Shown: positions 53,855 through 62,904 of the stretch, in pieces
How the letters are laid out: each line of letters begins with the position of its first letter
Position numbering within the stretch: position 1 is the stretch's first letter
Assembly: GCF_900067135.1 (NCBI RefSeq)
Contig: NZ_FJUR01000001.1
Location: forward strand, 1,615,501 to 1,679,500
Direction of reading: 5' to 3'
Origin: Rhizobium sp. 9140
Lineage (GTDB): Bacteria > Pseudomonadota > Alphaproteobacteria > Rhizobiales > Rhizobiaceae
Length of the DNA stretch: 64,000 bases
Program-made: the position numbers and the translations under genes
The notes under the pieces: generated by a model
What the model was told of the DNA's origin: nothing
Database searches by the model: none
The model's input: the letters and a program-made list of their open reading frames with translations, nothing else

Positions 53855-55459
53855 CTAGCGCTTGAGGCTGCCGAGAATGCCGCGCACCAGAGCCCGGCCG
53901 AGCGAAGAGGCGACGGTGCGCGCCACGGTCTTCATGGCGGCTTCCACCACCGTTTCCCGCTGATAGCCTGCGCTGCGGGGTCTGGCGGCCGTGCCGGCGC
54001 GCGTGGGCTTTTGCACCGGCCCGGTCTGCATAGGTTCGGCATCGTCGCCGAAGCCCGGCAGCGTCCATCGGCTGCCGCCGGTGACCGGCTTGTCCGACGC
54101 TTCCACTTCCCGTGCGGCCTCCGCCTGCTGGCTTGCTCTCGCGGCGCGGGCGGCGAGGATCTCGTAGGCCGATTCGCGATCCACATCGGTATCGTAAAGC
54201 CCGGCGACCGGGCTCAGCGCCATCACCTGCGCCCGTTCTGCGTCCGTCAGAGGGCCGACACGGGCGGATGGCGGGCGGATCAGCGTGCGCTCCACCATGG
54301 AGGGCGCGCCCTTGCCCTCGAGCGTCGAGACCAGCGCTTCGCCGGTCGAGAGCGTGGTGATCACCTCGGCGCAGTCGAAATCCGGGTTCGGACGGAAGGT
54401 TTCGGCGGCGGTTTTCACCGCCTTCTGCTCGCGCGGCGTATAGGCGCGCAGCGCGTGCTGCACCCGGTTGCCCAGCTGCGCCAGCACGGTTTCCGGCACG
54501 TCCAGCGGATTCTGCGTGACGAAATAGACGCCGACGCCCTTGGAGCGGATCAGCCGCACCACCTGCTCGATGCGTTCCAGCAGCACCTTCGGCGCGTCCT
54601 TGAAGAGAAGATGCGCCTCGTCGAAGAAGAAGACGAGCCGGGGCTTTTCCGGGTCTCCCACCTCCGGCAGCTCCTCGAACAGCTCCGACAGCAGCCAGAG
54701 AAGGAAAGTGCCATAGAGCCGCGGGTTCATCATCAGTTTGTCGGCGGCGAGCACCGAGATCGTGCCACGCCCGTCCGGTGTCACGCGCATGATGTCCGTT
54801 ACCTTCAGCGCGGGCTCGCCGAAGAAGTGCTCGGCGCCCTGCTGCTCGAGGATCAGCAACTCCCGCTGGATCGACCCGACGGACGCCTTGGAAATCAGGC
54901 CGACAGTGGCGGACAGTGCGCTCGCATTTTCGCTCATATAGGTCAGAAGCGCGCGAAGATCCTTGAGATCGAGCAGGGGCAGCCCGCCTTCGTCGGCGAT
55001 CTTAAAGGCAATGTTCAGCACGCCTTCCTGCGCATCCGTCGCATTCATCAGCCGCGAGAGGAGGAGAGGCCCCATCTCCGACATGGTGGTGCGCACACGG
55101 TGGCCCTTTTCGCCGTAGAGATCCCAGAAGATCACCGGAAACTGGGTGAACTCATAAGGATCGAGCCCGATCTCGGCAGCGCGCTTGAGCAGGAAATCCC
55201 TGGGCTCGCCCCGGGCGGCGATGCCGGAGAGATCGCCCTTGATATCGGCGCAGAACACCGGCACGCCGGCGCTGGCAAAGCCCTCGGCCAGCACCTGCAG
55301 CGTCACGGTCTTGCCCGTGCCCGTGGCGCCCGTCACCAGCCCGTGGCGGTTGCCGTATTTCAGGGTCAGGTACTCGCCCTTGTCGAGCGTGTCGTCCGGC
55401 TTGCGGCTCGTGCCGAGGTAGAGCATTCCGGGCTGCAGCATTGCCATGTGGGTATCCAT
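53855..55459 (-). CDS. HerA-like ATPase, DUF853 (YjgR) family
   Basis: A 534-residue P-loop ATPase. The start at 55459 ([16 protein letters not shown]) was chosen; ATGs at 55447 and 55441 are alternatives. Walker A is [13 protein letters not shown] near residue 45, Walker [36 protein letters not shown] segment and the [28 protein letters not shown] region are typical of DUF853. The C-terminal ~90 residues are Ala/Pro/Arg-rich and end in a basic helix. The family relates to HerA/FtsK translocases; its role in bacteria is unclear. It appears to be transcribed alone. Confidence 0.9.
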   Translation of the reverse strand: MDTHMAMLQPGMLYLGTSRKPDDTLDKGEYLTLKYGNRHGLVTGATGTGKTVTLQVLAEGFASAGVPVFCADIKGDLSGIAARGEPRDFLLKRAAEIGLDPYEFTQFPVIFWDLYGEKGHRVRTTMSEMGPLLLSRLMNATDAQEGVLNIAFKIADEGGLPLLDLKDLRALLTYMSENASALSATVGLISKASVGSIQRELLILEQQGAEHFFGEPALKVTDIMRVTPDGRGTISVLAADKLMMNPRLYGTFLLWLLSELFEELPEVGDPEKPRLVFFFDEAHLLFKDAPKVLLERIEQVVRLIRSKGVGVYFVTQNPLDVPETVLAQLGNRVQHALRAYTPREQKAVKTAAETFRPNPDFDCAEVITTLSTGEALVSTLEGKGAPSMVERTLIRPPSARVGPLTDAERAQVMALSPVAGLYDTDVDRESAYEILAARAARASQQAEAAREVEASDKPVTGGSRWTLPGFGDDAEPMQTGPVQKPTRAGTAARPRSAGYQRETVVEAAMKTVARTVASSLGRALVRGILGSLKR

Positions 55460-55716
55460 TCGCTTGTTTGCGGGTGATACTATACGTTGCCCGCAGGCAG
55501 ACAAGCTCATGCGCGGTTCGATCGTCTACAGGCCGATCATCCGCCAAAAATTGCCGTTGGTCGAAACGCTGCCGTTTTTCGGTCGTCCGGCACCTGTCGC
55601 GCGCTTTGCGGACGTGCCGACATTGCGGTTGGCGGACGACCGATTTACCATGCGGCAGAGTTTCGCGAGACGCCGATGAAAACCCTCCGGGACGACTTGA
55701 TTTCTCCAGCCATCCC

Positions 55717-55738
55717 TTTACGTTGACGTGAACGTTAA
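55717..55738. promoter_or_regulatory. ACGT-rich dyad upstream of small gene
   Basis: TTTACGTTGACGTGAACGTTAA contains ACGTT and AACGT arms and overlaps a TTGACG -35-like hexamer. It resembles MerR-type (LiuR-like) sites, but the match is loose. Confidence 0.3.
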
Positions 55739-55760
55739 TTCGCATGCCGAGGAGAAAAGC

Positions 55761-56147
55761 ATGAGCGAACTGGTCACCCGCGTATCTGATAATGTCGGTA
55801 TCGAGCCGGACAAGGCGGAAAAGGCCATCGGCATGATGCTGGGCTTCCTGCAGCGCGAAGCCGATGCCGGCCCTGTCGCGCGCATGATCGAAGCGGTACC
55901 CGGCGCGCCCGAGCTGGTCGCCCGTTTCAACGGCGAAGGCTCCAAGCCCGGCCTTCTCGGCAAGGTGATCGGCGCTGTCGGCGGCGGCGTCATGGCGCTT
56001 GGCCAGCAGCTGATGGGCCAAGGCCTCTCCATGGGCGAAATCACCGGCCTCGCCAAGGAAACGCTGGCCTACGCCCGCGAACATGCCGGTGACGAAACGG
56101 TGGATGCGGTGATCAACTCGGTCCCGGGTCTGCGCCAGTTCGTCTAA
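55761..56147 (+). CDS. Small conserved hypothetical protein (DUF2267/DUF2780-like)
   Basis: A 128-residue protein. GAGGAGA lies before the ATG at 55761, which is preferred to 55728. The sequence (MSELVTRVSDNVGIEPDKAEKAIGMMLGFLQREADAGPVARMIEAVPGAPELV) has a helical N-domain, then a Gly-rich segment GLLGKVIGAVGGGVMALGQQLMGQGLS that may form a membrane-interacting or amphipathic helix. It resembles the DUF2267/DUF2780 type of small proteins of unknown function. It is followed by a bidirectional terminator. Confidence 0.7.
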   Translation: MSELVTRVSDNVGIEPDKAEKAIGMMLGFLQREADAGPVARMIEAVPGAPELVARFNGEGSKPGLLGKVIGAVGGGVMALGQQLMGQGLSMGEITGLAKETLAYAREHAGDETVDAVINSVPGLRQFV

Positions 56148-56177
56148 GCCGTTTCTAGGTTTTGATCAACGATCGAG

Positions 56178-56212
56178 AAAACGCCGCGGGCCATGAGACC
56201 CGCGGCGTTTTT
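56178..56212. terminator. Bidirectional intrinsic terminator
   Basis: AAAACGCCGCGGG (56178-56190) pairs with CCCGCGGCGTTTT (56199-56211), followed by a T tract. A-rich sequence precedes the stem, so it can also end the aldo/keto reductase transcript from the other side (stop at 56244). Confidence 0.9.
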
Positions 56213-56243
56213 CGTTTGACCGTAACGCGAACGAGCGGACGCC

Positions 56244-57080
56244 TTACGCCGCCACATCCCACGTCGGCGCGAGATGCCCCGGATTGACGATACGGCCGTC
56301 GGGGCGGGCGAGCGCGTGGATGGCCTGCATCTCCGGCGCCGACAGCACGAAATCGAAGATGCCGAAATTTTCCGCCAGCCGCGCTTCCGTCGAGGTCTTC
56401 GACAGCGTGATCACGCCGTCCTGCTGGACCAGCCAGCGCAGCACCACCTGTGCGGCGGTCTTGCGGTGGTGGCTGCCGATGTCGTCCAGCAACGGTTCTT
56501 TCGGCACCCGGCCATCGGCCATGGCATAGTAGGCAGTGATCGACTGTCCGAGTTCGCGGGCTGTCTGCAGCACTTTCGACTGGTCGATATAGGGGTGATA
56601 CTCGATCTGGTTGGTCACCAGCGGCGCCTCCGACAGGCGGCTCGCCGCGCGCATGTCTTCCGTATTGAAATTGCTGATGCCGATATGCCGTGCCTTGCCG
56701 GCCTTCACGGCGGCGTTCAGGCCCTCGATCTGCTCTTCGAGCGGCACGGAGCTTCCACGCGGCCAGTGCAGCAGCAGCAGATCGACATGGTCGGTCTTCA
56801 GCTTCTGCAAGCTCTCGTCCACCGACTGCGCAAAGCTCGACCGGGCGTATTTCTCTGGCCAGACCTTGGTTGTCAGGAAGATCTCGTTGCGGGAGACGCC
56901 GGACTGCTGAATGGCCGTGCCCACCTCGGCCTCGTTGCCATAGATCTGGGCCGTATCGACATGGCGGAAGCCGAGCCGGATGGCTCTCGGCACGATCTCC
57001 AGCACCTCCGGTCCCGGCATGCGGAAGGTTCCGAAACCGAGCGCTGGGATTTCGGCGCCGTTGGCTTTGACGATGTTCAT
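56244..57080 (-). CDS. dkgB: Aldo/keto reductase, DkgB-type
   Basis: A 278-residue NADPH-dependent aldo/keto reductase. GFRHVDTAQIYGNEAEVGTAI carries the catalytic Asp and Tyr, LTTKVWPEKY the Lys, and LLLLHWPRG the His. The cofactor end GVITLSKTSTEARLAEN follows. Motif spelling is closest to DkgB/YafB (2,5-diketo-D-gluconate or methylglyoxal reductase). AGGAG precedes the ATG at 57080. It appears to be transcribed alone. Confidence 0.9.
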   Translation of the reverse strand: MNIVKANGAEIPALGFGTFRMPGPEVLEIVPRAIRLGFRHVDTAQIYGNEAEVGTAIQQSGVSRNEIFLTTKVWPEKYARSSFAQSVDESLQKLKTDHVDLLLLHWPRGSSVPLEEQIEGLNAAVKAGKARHIGISNFNTEDMRAASRLSEAPLVTNQIEYHPYIDQSKVLQTARELGQSITAYYAMADGRVPKEPLLDDIGSHHRKTAAQVVLRWLVQQDGVITLSKTSTEARLAENFGIFDFVLSAPEMQAIHALARPDGRIVNPGHLAPTWDVAA

Positions 57081-57284
57081 AGGCGTATCTCCTGGGTCGA
57101 AATGGCACGGCCGTCCTGCGGCCGGGCGGGAAAGGGGGGCGGCGCTGATCCTCCACAAGAGGATGCTGAAATCCCGCCAAGGGATTCATCGCGCTGGGTT
57201 TCCCGGGCAGCTGGCATATACGCCGTCCGGAGAGAGAGGTAATGGGACCGAGCTGCGGAAGGTTCCCGTGAAGCCCGGCCGCGA

Positions 57285-58466
57285 TCAGGCCTCTGCCGCG
57301 ACGGCAACGGGCCTTTTATCGAGAGATCCGCTGACCACCGTCAGTCCCAGCGCACCGAGCACCATCAGCGCGCCGACCCAGGGCGTGGCGCCGAGGCCGA
57401 GCGCGGAGGCGACGGTGAGACCGCCGATCCAGGCGCCGGCGGCGATGCCGAGGTTGAAGGCGGCGATGTTGAGCGCCGAGGCGACATCGACGGCCGCCGG
57501 GCGGTGCTGGCGCGCCAGTTCCACCACATAGAGCTGGAGGCCCGGCACCGTGGCGAAGGAGAGGAAGCCGAGCGCGGTCAGCGTCACGAGGGCGGGAACG
57601 GTGGCGCTGGCCGTTAAGGTAAGCAGCAGCAGAACCAGCGACTGGGCCGCGAACAAAAAGGCCAGCGCCTTCACCGGATTGCGGTTGGCCAGCCGGCCGC
57701 CGGCAAGGTTCCCGGCCGCGATGGCGAGGCCGTAGAGCACCAGCACGAGGCTGACAGTGGAGGCGGAAAGGCCGGTGATCTCTTCGAGCAGCGGCGCGAG
57801 ATAGGTGAAGGTGACGAAGGTCCCGCCATAGCCGAGCGCCGTCATGCCGAAGACGAGGAGCAGGCGTCCGCTGCCGAGAACCTTGACCTGATCGATGATC
57901 CGGGCCGGCGGGCTGGAGGGCAGATGGGCCGGCAGCAGCAGCGCGATGGCGGCCAGCGCGATAGCACCGAGGCCGGCGACGGCCGCAAAGGTGGCCCGCC
58001 AGCCGAAGATCTGCCCGATCAGCGTGCCGAGCGGCACGCCGGTAACGATCGCCACGGTCAGCCCCATGAACATCATGGCGATGGCCGAGGCCCGCCGGTT
58101 CTCCGGCACCAGCCCCGCCGCAATCGTCGCACCGACGGAAAAGAACACGCCATGCGCGAAGGCCGAGAGGACGCGGGCGACGAGGAGAAGACCATAGCCG
58201 GGCGATACCGCCGCCAGCCCGTTGCCGACGATGAACAGCGCCATCAGCCCGAGCAGCAGGGGTTTGCGCGCGATGCGCCCGGTCAGGGCGGTGAGGATGG
58301 GGGCGCCGAAAGTGACGCCGAGCGCATAGATCGAGACGATGATGCCGGCCATCGGCAAGGTGATGTCGAGATCCCGCGCGACCGTCGGCAACAGGCCGAC
58401 GATGACGAATTCCGTGGTTCCGATCGCGTAGGCCGCAATCGTCAGGGCAAGAAGGGCAAGGGGCAT
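57285..58466 (-). CDS. MFS transporter (DHA1-type efflux)
   Basis: A 393-residue transporter with 12 predicted helices. Helix 1 is MPLALLALTIAAYAIGTTEFVIVGLLP. The loop 2-3 motif is LTGRIARKPLLLG, and the DHA1 motif C-like segment is FMGLTVAIVTGVPLGTLIGQIFGWRATF. GGAGG lies five bases before the ATG at 58466; an ATG at 58478 also exists. It belongs to the AraJ/PbuE-like drug or metabolite exporters. It is divergent from the LysR gene, which may regulate it. Confidence 0.9.
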   Translation of the reverse strand: MPLALLALTIAAYAIGTTEFVIVGLLPTVARDLDITLPMAGIIVSIYALGVTFGAPILTALTGRIARKPLLLGLMALFIVGNGLAAVSPGYGLLLVARVLSAFAHGVFFSVGATIAAGLVPENRRASAIAMMFMGLTVAIVTGVPLGTLIGQIFGWRATFAAVAGLGAIALAAIALLLPAHLPSSPPARIIDQVKVLGSGRLLLVFGMTALGYGGTFVTFTYLAPLLEEITGLSASTVSLVLVLYGLAIAAGNLAGGRLANRNPVKALAFLFAAQSLVLLLLTLTASATVPALVTLTALGFLSFATVPGLQLYVVELARQHRPAAVDVASALNIAAFNLGIAAGAWIGGLTVASALGLGATPWVGALMVLGALGLTVVSGSLDKRPVAVAAEA

Positions 58467-58536
58467 CGAGGCCTCCATGAGGTGGGAAAAGGGAAGGGGG
58501 TGACTTGACCGAGATATATGCGCCGCCCGCTTGTGC

Positions 58537-58560
58537 GATAATCCTGTGTATTGGATAATC
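58537..58560. promoter_or_regulatory. LysR-type site between MFS and LysR genes
   Basis: GATAATC occurs at 58537-58543 and 58554-58560, and ATAATCC/GGATAAT (58538-58559) is a one-mismatch inverted pair. It lies in the 125-base divergent promoter, with a spacing fit for a LysR tetramer. Confidence 0.45.
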
Positions 58561-58591
58561 ACTTGTGATTTGAATTCATGAGAGACATCCT

Positions 58592-59530
58592 GTGGACAAC
58601 CGGGCGGGTGAGATGGAGGTTTTCGTGGCGGCGGTGGATGGCGGCGGATTTTCGGCGGCCGGGCGCAGGCTCGGCCTGTCGCCGTCCGCCGTCAGCAAGC
58701 TCGTCGCCCGGCTGGAGGACCGGCTGGGAACGCGGCTTCTGGTGCGCACCACCCGCACGCTCCAGCCGACGCCGGAGGGGGAACTCTACCTGGCCCGCGC
58801 CCGCGCCATCCTCGCCGATATCAACGAAACCGAGCGCCTGATCGCCAGCGGCACGCAGGCCGCCCCGCGCGGCGTGTTGCGGGTCAGCGCGCTGATGGCC
58901 TTTGCCGAGCGCTTCATCCTGCCGCTGATCGGCGAGTTCCGCAGCCTCTATCCCCATGTCCTCATCGATCTCTCGCTCAGCGACGACGTGGTCGATCTCG
59001 TCGGAGACCGCACGGATATCGCCATCCGGTCCTCCGGCGCGCTGCGCGATTCGTCCCTGAAGGCGCGAAAACTGCTCGACAGTCACCGCCTGCTCGTGGC
59101 CTCGCCCGCCTATCTCGCCCGGAACGGCACGCCGCAGGTGCCGGCCGATCTCGCCCGGCATGCCTGCCTCGGCTTCAATATTCCCGGTATTCGGGCGGAG
59201 TGGCCGTTTCTCGATCCCGCAAGCGGTGCGACGATCCAGCGTCCGTTCGAGCCGGCGGTTCTCGTCAATGCCGGCTTCATCATGCGGCGGCTCTGCCTTG
59301 ATGGCGTCGGCATCGGCCGCATCGGCGCGTTTCACATCCAGCCGGATGTCGATGCCGGCCGCCTCGTGCCGCTGCTGCAGGCGCACCGCCCGGCCGATCG
59401 CGAGACGATCCACGCCGTCTTCGCCAGCCACGACCATCTCGCCGCCCGCATCCGCGCCTTTATCGATTTTCTGGTGGAGCGCATCGATCCCATAGGGCGC
59501 GCGTTGCCGGAGGGAGAGACGATCCCTTGA
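58592..59530 (+). CDS. LysR-family transcriptional regulator
   Basis: A 312-residue regulator with GTG start: MDNRAGEMEVFVAAVDGGGFSAAGRRLGLSPSAVSKLVARLEDRLGTRLLVRTTRTLQPT is a complete LysR helix-turn-helix with linker. The substrate-binding domain follows (GVLRVSALMAFAERFILPLIGEFRSLYPHVLIDL...). It is divergent from the MFS gene and probably its regulator. The effector is unknown. Confidence 0.93.
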   Translation: MDNRAGEMEVFVAAVDGGGFSAAGRRLGLSPSAVSKLVARLEDRLGTRLLVRTTRTLQPTPEGELYLARARAILADINETERLIASGTQAAPRGVLRVSALMAFAERFILPLIGEFRSLYPHVLIDLSLSDDVVDLVGDRTDIAIRSSGALRDSSLKARKLLDSHRLLVASPAYLARNGTPQVPADLARHACLGFNIPGIRAEWPFLDPASGATIQRPFEPAVLVNAGFIMRRLCLDGVGIGRIGAFHIQPDVDAGRLVPLLQAHRPADRETIHAVFASHDHLAARIRAFIDFLVERIDPIGRALPEGETIP

Positions 59531-59624
59531 GACCCGCCACACGATGCCTTACCTGAACAGCATCCCCCGCCGTCTTGACAGACGAACCGCTTCGGCCTCC
59601 CATAGAGGCCAAGAGGAGGTTTCG

Positions 59625-60491
59625 ATGTCCGATAGGAAACGTGCTTCCATGTCCGAAATCCCGTCCGCAACATCTCCCGCCCCGAACCTCGCATCGCCTC
59701 GTTCCAAGCCGCGCGCGCTGTCGCTCACGCCGGAATTGGTGGCGCTCTGCTATCGCGAAGAGGTCGATCCCGGTCTGAATGCGCGGTTCACGCCGATGGA
59801 GGACGAGGACTACCGGGCGCTGGCGCTCGATCTCGATGCGCAATCGGGCGGCGCGCCGCTCTGGGTCTTCGCCTATGGGTCGCTGATCTGGAAGCCGGAA
59901 TTCTGTTCGGTCGAAAGCCGCCGTGCGACCGCCTATGGCTGGCACCGCGCCTTCTCATTGAAGATCGACCGCTGGCGCGGCTCGCGCGCGGCGCCGGGGC
60001 TGATGATGGCGCTGGAGCACGGCGGGCGGTGCGACGGCGTCATCTACCGGCTGGCCGACGGCGACCGGATCGCCCAGATCGAGCGCCTGCTGCGCCGGGA
60101 ACTCTCCTCCCGCGAAACCGTCTCCACCGTCCGCTGGATGCCGGTCCGCACGCCGGAAGGTCCCGTCAACGTGCTGGGCTTCTGGCTGGGGTCGACCGGC
60201 CACGACGCCGTTTCCCGCCTGCCGCTGGAAGAGGTCGCCCGCATCCTCGCCCGTGCCTGCGGTCACGTCGGATCCTGCGCCGAATATCTCTACAACACCG
60301 TCCTCCACCTCGAAGCCGTCGGCATCCATGACCGCAATCTCTGGCGCCTCCAGGCCCTGGTCGCCGACGAGATCCGCAAGCTCTACGGTGACCATTCCGC
60401 TGCGCAGCCGCTGTCCGGGGAAACGAAGGCCGCGCTGGACGCGACGCCTGTGGTAAAGATCAGTGGCGAAAAGGCTCGCGATCCGGTTTGA
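59625..60491 (+). CDS. chaC: ChaC-type gamma-glutamylcyclotransferase
   Basis: A 288-residue protein. AGGAGG lies before the ATG at 59625; the frame extends upstream. After a ~60-residue linker, the ChaC fold has WVFAYGSLIWKPEF, in which the YGSL loop binds substrate, GGRCDGVIYRLADGDRIAQIERLLRREL with the catalytic Glu, and CAEYLYNTVLHLEAVGIHDRNLWRLQALV. It degrades glutathione to 5-oxoproline and Cys-Gly in the cytoplasm. The N-terminus is longer than in ChaC of Escherichia coli. Confidence 0.93.
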   Translation: MSDRKRASMSEIPSATSPAPNLASPRSKPRALSLTPELVALCYREEVDPGLNARFTPMEDEDYRALALDLDAQSGGAPLWVFAYGSLIWKPEFCSVESRRATAYGWHRAFSLKIDRWRGSRAAPGLMMALEHGGRCDGVIYRLADGDRIAQIERLLRRELSSRETVSTVRWMPVRTPEGPVNVLGFWLGSTGHDAVSRLPLEEVARILARACGHVGSCAEYLYNTVLHLEAVGIHDRNLWRLQALVADEIRKLYGDHSAAQPLSGETKAALDATPVVKISGEKARDPV

Positions 60492-60819
60492 TGGCGGCAT
60501 GTCGATGGGCGCCTGCGAGGGGGGACGAAGGCCGGGATGCCGCCTCCGTGTGACACGTGTCGGCAGTTGCTGCCTGTGCCGTAAGACCATCAGACTGAAG
60601 GATTATGAGGAACCTTGACCGTCACCCGCAGCGGCCACACCACCCACCGTCATCCTCGCGGCTTGTCCCTAGGATCTGCCGCACATGCCATTGGCGTAAA
60701 CCCGTCTTTCACGTCCCGGATCCTCGGGACAAGGCCAGAGGATGACGGTGGGGGAGGAGCTGGATGGTCAGACAGGTGTCGGCAGCTTTCCGGTCGGCCG
60801 TCAGGGCAGGGCTTGCCCG
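60492..60819. other. 328-bp gap between chaC and response regulator gene
   Basis: It holds the inverted-repeat element at 60645-60750 and no supportable gene. No promoter or other feature is obvious. Confidence 0.5.
60645..60750. repeat. Long intergenic inverted repeat (rhizobial palindrome)
   Basis: The ~32-base arms 60645-60676 (CACCGTCATCCTCGCGG...AGGATC) and 60719-60750 (GATCCTCGGGACAAGG...GATGACGGTG) are imperfect inverted copies around a 42-base centre. GTCATCCTCG...CGAGGATGAC is a form seen repeatedly between genes of rhizobia, as I recall it. Confidence 0.7.
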
Positions 60820-61221
60820 TTACAACCCCGGCAGCGACGGCAGGTCCGCAAAACCCTGCAGCGTTGTGATCAGCCGGGTGTGGTCGTAGGGCTTGGGGAA
60901 GAACACGGCCCGGTCCGGCAATTGGGCTGCCGCATTGGTCACGGCGCCGGAGGTGATGATGATCTCGATCGGCGGCCAGCGGTCGCGGATGGCGGCAGCG
61001 AGCTTCAGGCCGTCCATGCTGCCGGGCATGTCGATGTCGGTAAAGACGATGCGGATATCGAGCCGCGTTTCCAGAAGATGCACGGCCTCGTCGGCGCTGC
61101 CGGCCTCCACGACCGTGAAGCCGGCGTCCTCGATCAGGTCCACCGCCATCATCCGCAGCAGCGGCTCATCCTCCACCACCAGGACGACGGAGGGGGAATC
61201 CGGTTGTCTAGACTGTCCCAT
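60820..61221 (-). CDS. Single-domain response regulator
   Basis: A 133-residue receiver domain with no output. VVLVVEDEPLLRMMAVDLIEDAGF holds the acidic pair, IVFTDIDMPGSMDGLKLA the phosphoacceptor Asp, IIITSGA the Ser/Thr, and VFFPKPYDHTRLITTL the Lys. Such CheY-like proteins often serve the general stress or HWE-kinase pathways in rhizobia. No kinase is encoded beside it. Confidence 0.92.
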   Translation of the reverse strand: MGQSRQPDSPSVVLVVEDEPLLRMMAVDLIEDAGFTVVEAGSADEAVHLLETRLDIRIVFTDIDMPGSMDGLKLAAAIRDRWPPIEIIITSGAVTNAAAQLPDRAVFFPKPYDHTRLITTLQGFADLPSLPGL

Positions 61222-61439
61222 GCCTCAGCCTCCCCGGCATACGTCCGCAACCGGTGCCGGGGCGCCGTGCGGAAAAAGGGGAAAGACGAGACATGCCATC
61301 ATGGATCAGGATACGGTGTGGAAAAGTTGCGTTGTTCTTTTGTGAAGCGGCCCGGCAGGGCAAGCAAGCGCTTTAACGTTCAGGCGGTCTTTTTCATGCC
61401 CGGGTCATGTATGAGGGCGGCATCCTGTCGCTGTGCCGC

Positions 61440-62225
61440 TCATGCCGGCACGCTTCCATTGCGCACCGCGAGAAGGAACAACCTGGGGAAGCGCAGCAGG
61501 ACCCGTCCGTCGGCCAGCGGCGGGTAGGCGGCGCGGATGCGCGTCCGATAGCGGGCGAGAAAGGCCTGACGGCGTTCGTCCGGCAGCGGCGCAAGATAAG
61601 GGCGCAGGCCGGTGCCTTTCACCCATTCGACGATGGCCTCGGGACCTTCGAGCCGGTGGTAGTAGATCGTGTGCCACACATCGACACGGGTACAGAGCGG
61701 CGAGAGGAGATTGATCAGATGGCCGGGCGCCGGAAGGCTGTTCCGGTCCGGCAGGCCCGCTTCATAGGCATTGGCAAAGTCCGGATCGGCCGCGATCTCG
61801 CGCATGGCCCGGTGCGTCGGCTCGTCCAGATTGTCCGGCATCTGCACGGCCAGCACCCCGCCGGGCGCGAGCATCCCGGCCAGCCGGGCGATGCTTACCG
61901 CCGGATCGGGCATCCATTGCAGCACGGCATTGGCAAAGAGCAGAGCCGGTGCTTCGCCCGGATGCCACGCCGTGAGGTCGCCCTGAACGAAGGGGATGTC
62001 CGGCAGGCGCTGCCTTGCCGCAGCCAGCATGTCCGCATCGCTGTCGACGCCGGTCAGCGGCACGCCTGCGAATCGCGCGGCCAGCAGCTCGGTCGAATTG
62101 CCGGGTCCGCAGCCGATGTCGAACAGCGGACCTTGCCGCAGGTCGGGCACCTGCGCCAGCAGATCGCGGGCAGGCCGCGTCCGCTCGTCCTCGAACTTCA
62201 CATATTGCGCCGCCGACCAGGCCAT
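61440..62225 (-). CDS. tam: Trans-aconitate 2-methyltransferase
   Basis: A 261-residue SAM-dependent methyltransferase. The N-terminus MAWSAAQYVKFEDERTRPARDLLAQVP is the Tam signature. The SAM motif is LFDIGCGPGNSTELLAARF, and VLQWMPDPAVSIARLAGMLAPGGVLAVQMPDN is typical. It methylates trans-aconitate, an inhibitor of aconitase, in the cytoplasm. It lies 16 bases downstream of the tyrosine-phosphatase-like gene and may be co-transcribed with it. Confidence 0.95.
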   Translation of the reverse strand: MAWSAAQYVKFEDERTRPARDLLAQVPDLRQGPLFDIGCGPGNSTELLAARFAGVPLTGVDSDADMLAAARQRLPDIPFVQGDLTAWHPGEAPALLFANAVLQWMPDPAVSIARLAGMLAPGGVLAVQMPDNLDEPTHRAMREIAADPDFANAYEAGLPDRNSLPAPGHLINLLSPLCTRVDVWHTIYYHRLEGPEAIVEWVKGTGLRPYLAPLPDERRQAFLARYRTRIRAAYPPLADGRVLLRFPRLFLLAVRNGSVPA

Positions 62226-62241
62226 ATCTACCCCTTTGTGC

Positions 62242-62805
62242 TCACCCCTTGGCCGGTTTCCAGACCTTTGCCGGAAAGCGCAGGGCCTGTTTGGCCAGCT
62301 TGCCCTTCATCCCGAGCGCGGCATCGCAAAGGCCGACGACATGCCGGTTCGGCTTGGCGTCCGGCCGCAGGGCATGCAGGGCAGCGGCAGCGGCGTCCGG
62401 GTCCATGTAGCGCGCGAGAATGCCGAGCGTCAGCGCCGTCGAGCGGCCGATACCGCGCAGGCAGTGAACAAGCAGACGCGCGTCGGCCGGCAGGCCGTCG
62501 ATGAAGGCGAAGGCCTCGGCAATCGCCTGGGGTCGTGCGGCGTCACGCTCTTCGGGGTCCATCGTATCGCCGAAGATCAACTGCAGGTGCCGGTCGTCTG
62601 GCAGGTCGATCATCGACAGGAGCTTGGTCTCCGGCGCGCGGATGGAGATGAGATGGGTCGGCGCCCAGCTGGCGCGGTTGTGCCGCGCCTCCGTCTGCGA
62701 GCTGACCATGACTGCCAGCGGCCAGCCGTTCGCATGGCCGGGATTGGGAAGCAGCACCGGCGAAAAAAAGACGTCCTCGTCCGGCTTCTGCGCTGCGCGT
62801 GCCAT
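62242..62805 (-). CDS. Tyrosine-phosphatase-fold protein
   Basis: A 187-residue protein with the CX5R phosphatase loop in LLVHCLRGIGRSTALTLGILA (Cys-x5-Arg then Ser). Upstream is SMIDLPDDRHLQLIFGDTMDPEE, where a general acid may lie. It resembles the short protein tyrosine phosphatases of rhizobia and starts without a signal peptide. Substrate unknown. It precedes tam in the same direction. Confidence 0.85.
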   Translation of the reverse strand: MARAAQKPDEDVFFSPVLLPNPGHANGWPLAVMVSSQTEARHNRASWAPTHLISIRAPETKLLSMIDLPDDRHLQLIFGDTMDPEERDAARPQAIAEAFAFIDGLPADARLLVHCLRGIGRSTALTLGILARYMDPDAAAAALHALRPDAKPNRHVVGLCDAALGMKGKLAKQALRFPAKVWKPAKG

Positions 62806-62904
62806 GATCCACCTCGTGATTCTCTGTCTGCCCCGTGCGCGAATTTATCAGCCGAAGCTGGATCGAGCAAAGTGTTCCCGCCGGACCGGGGTCTGCGGGT
62901 CGGG

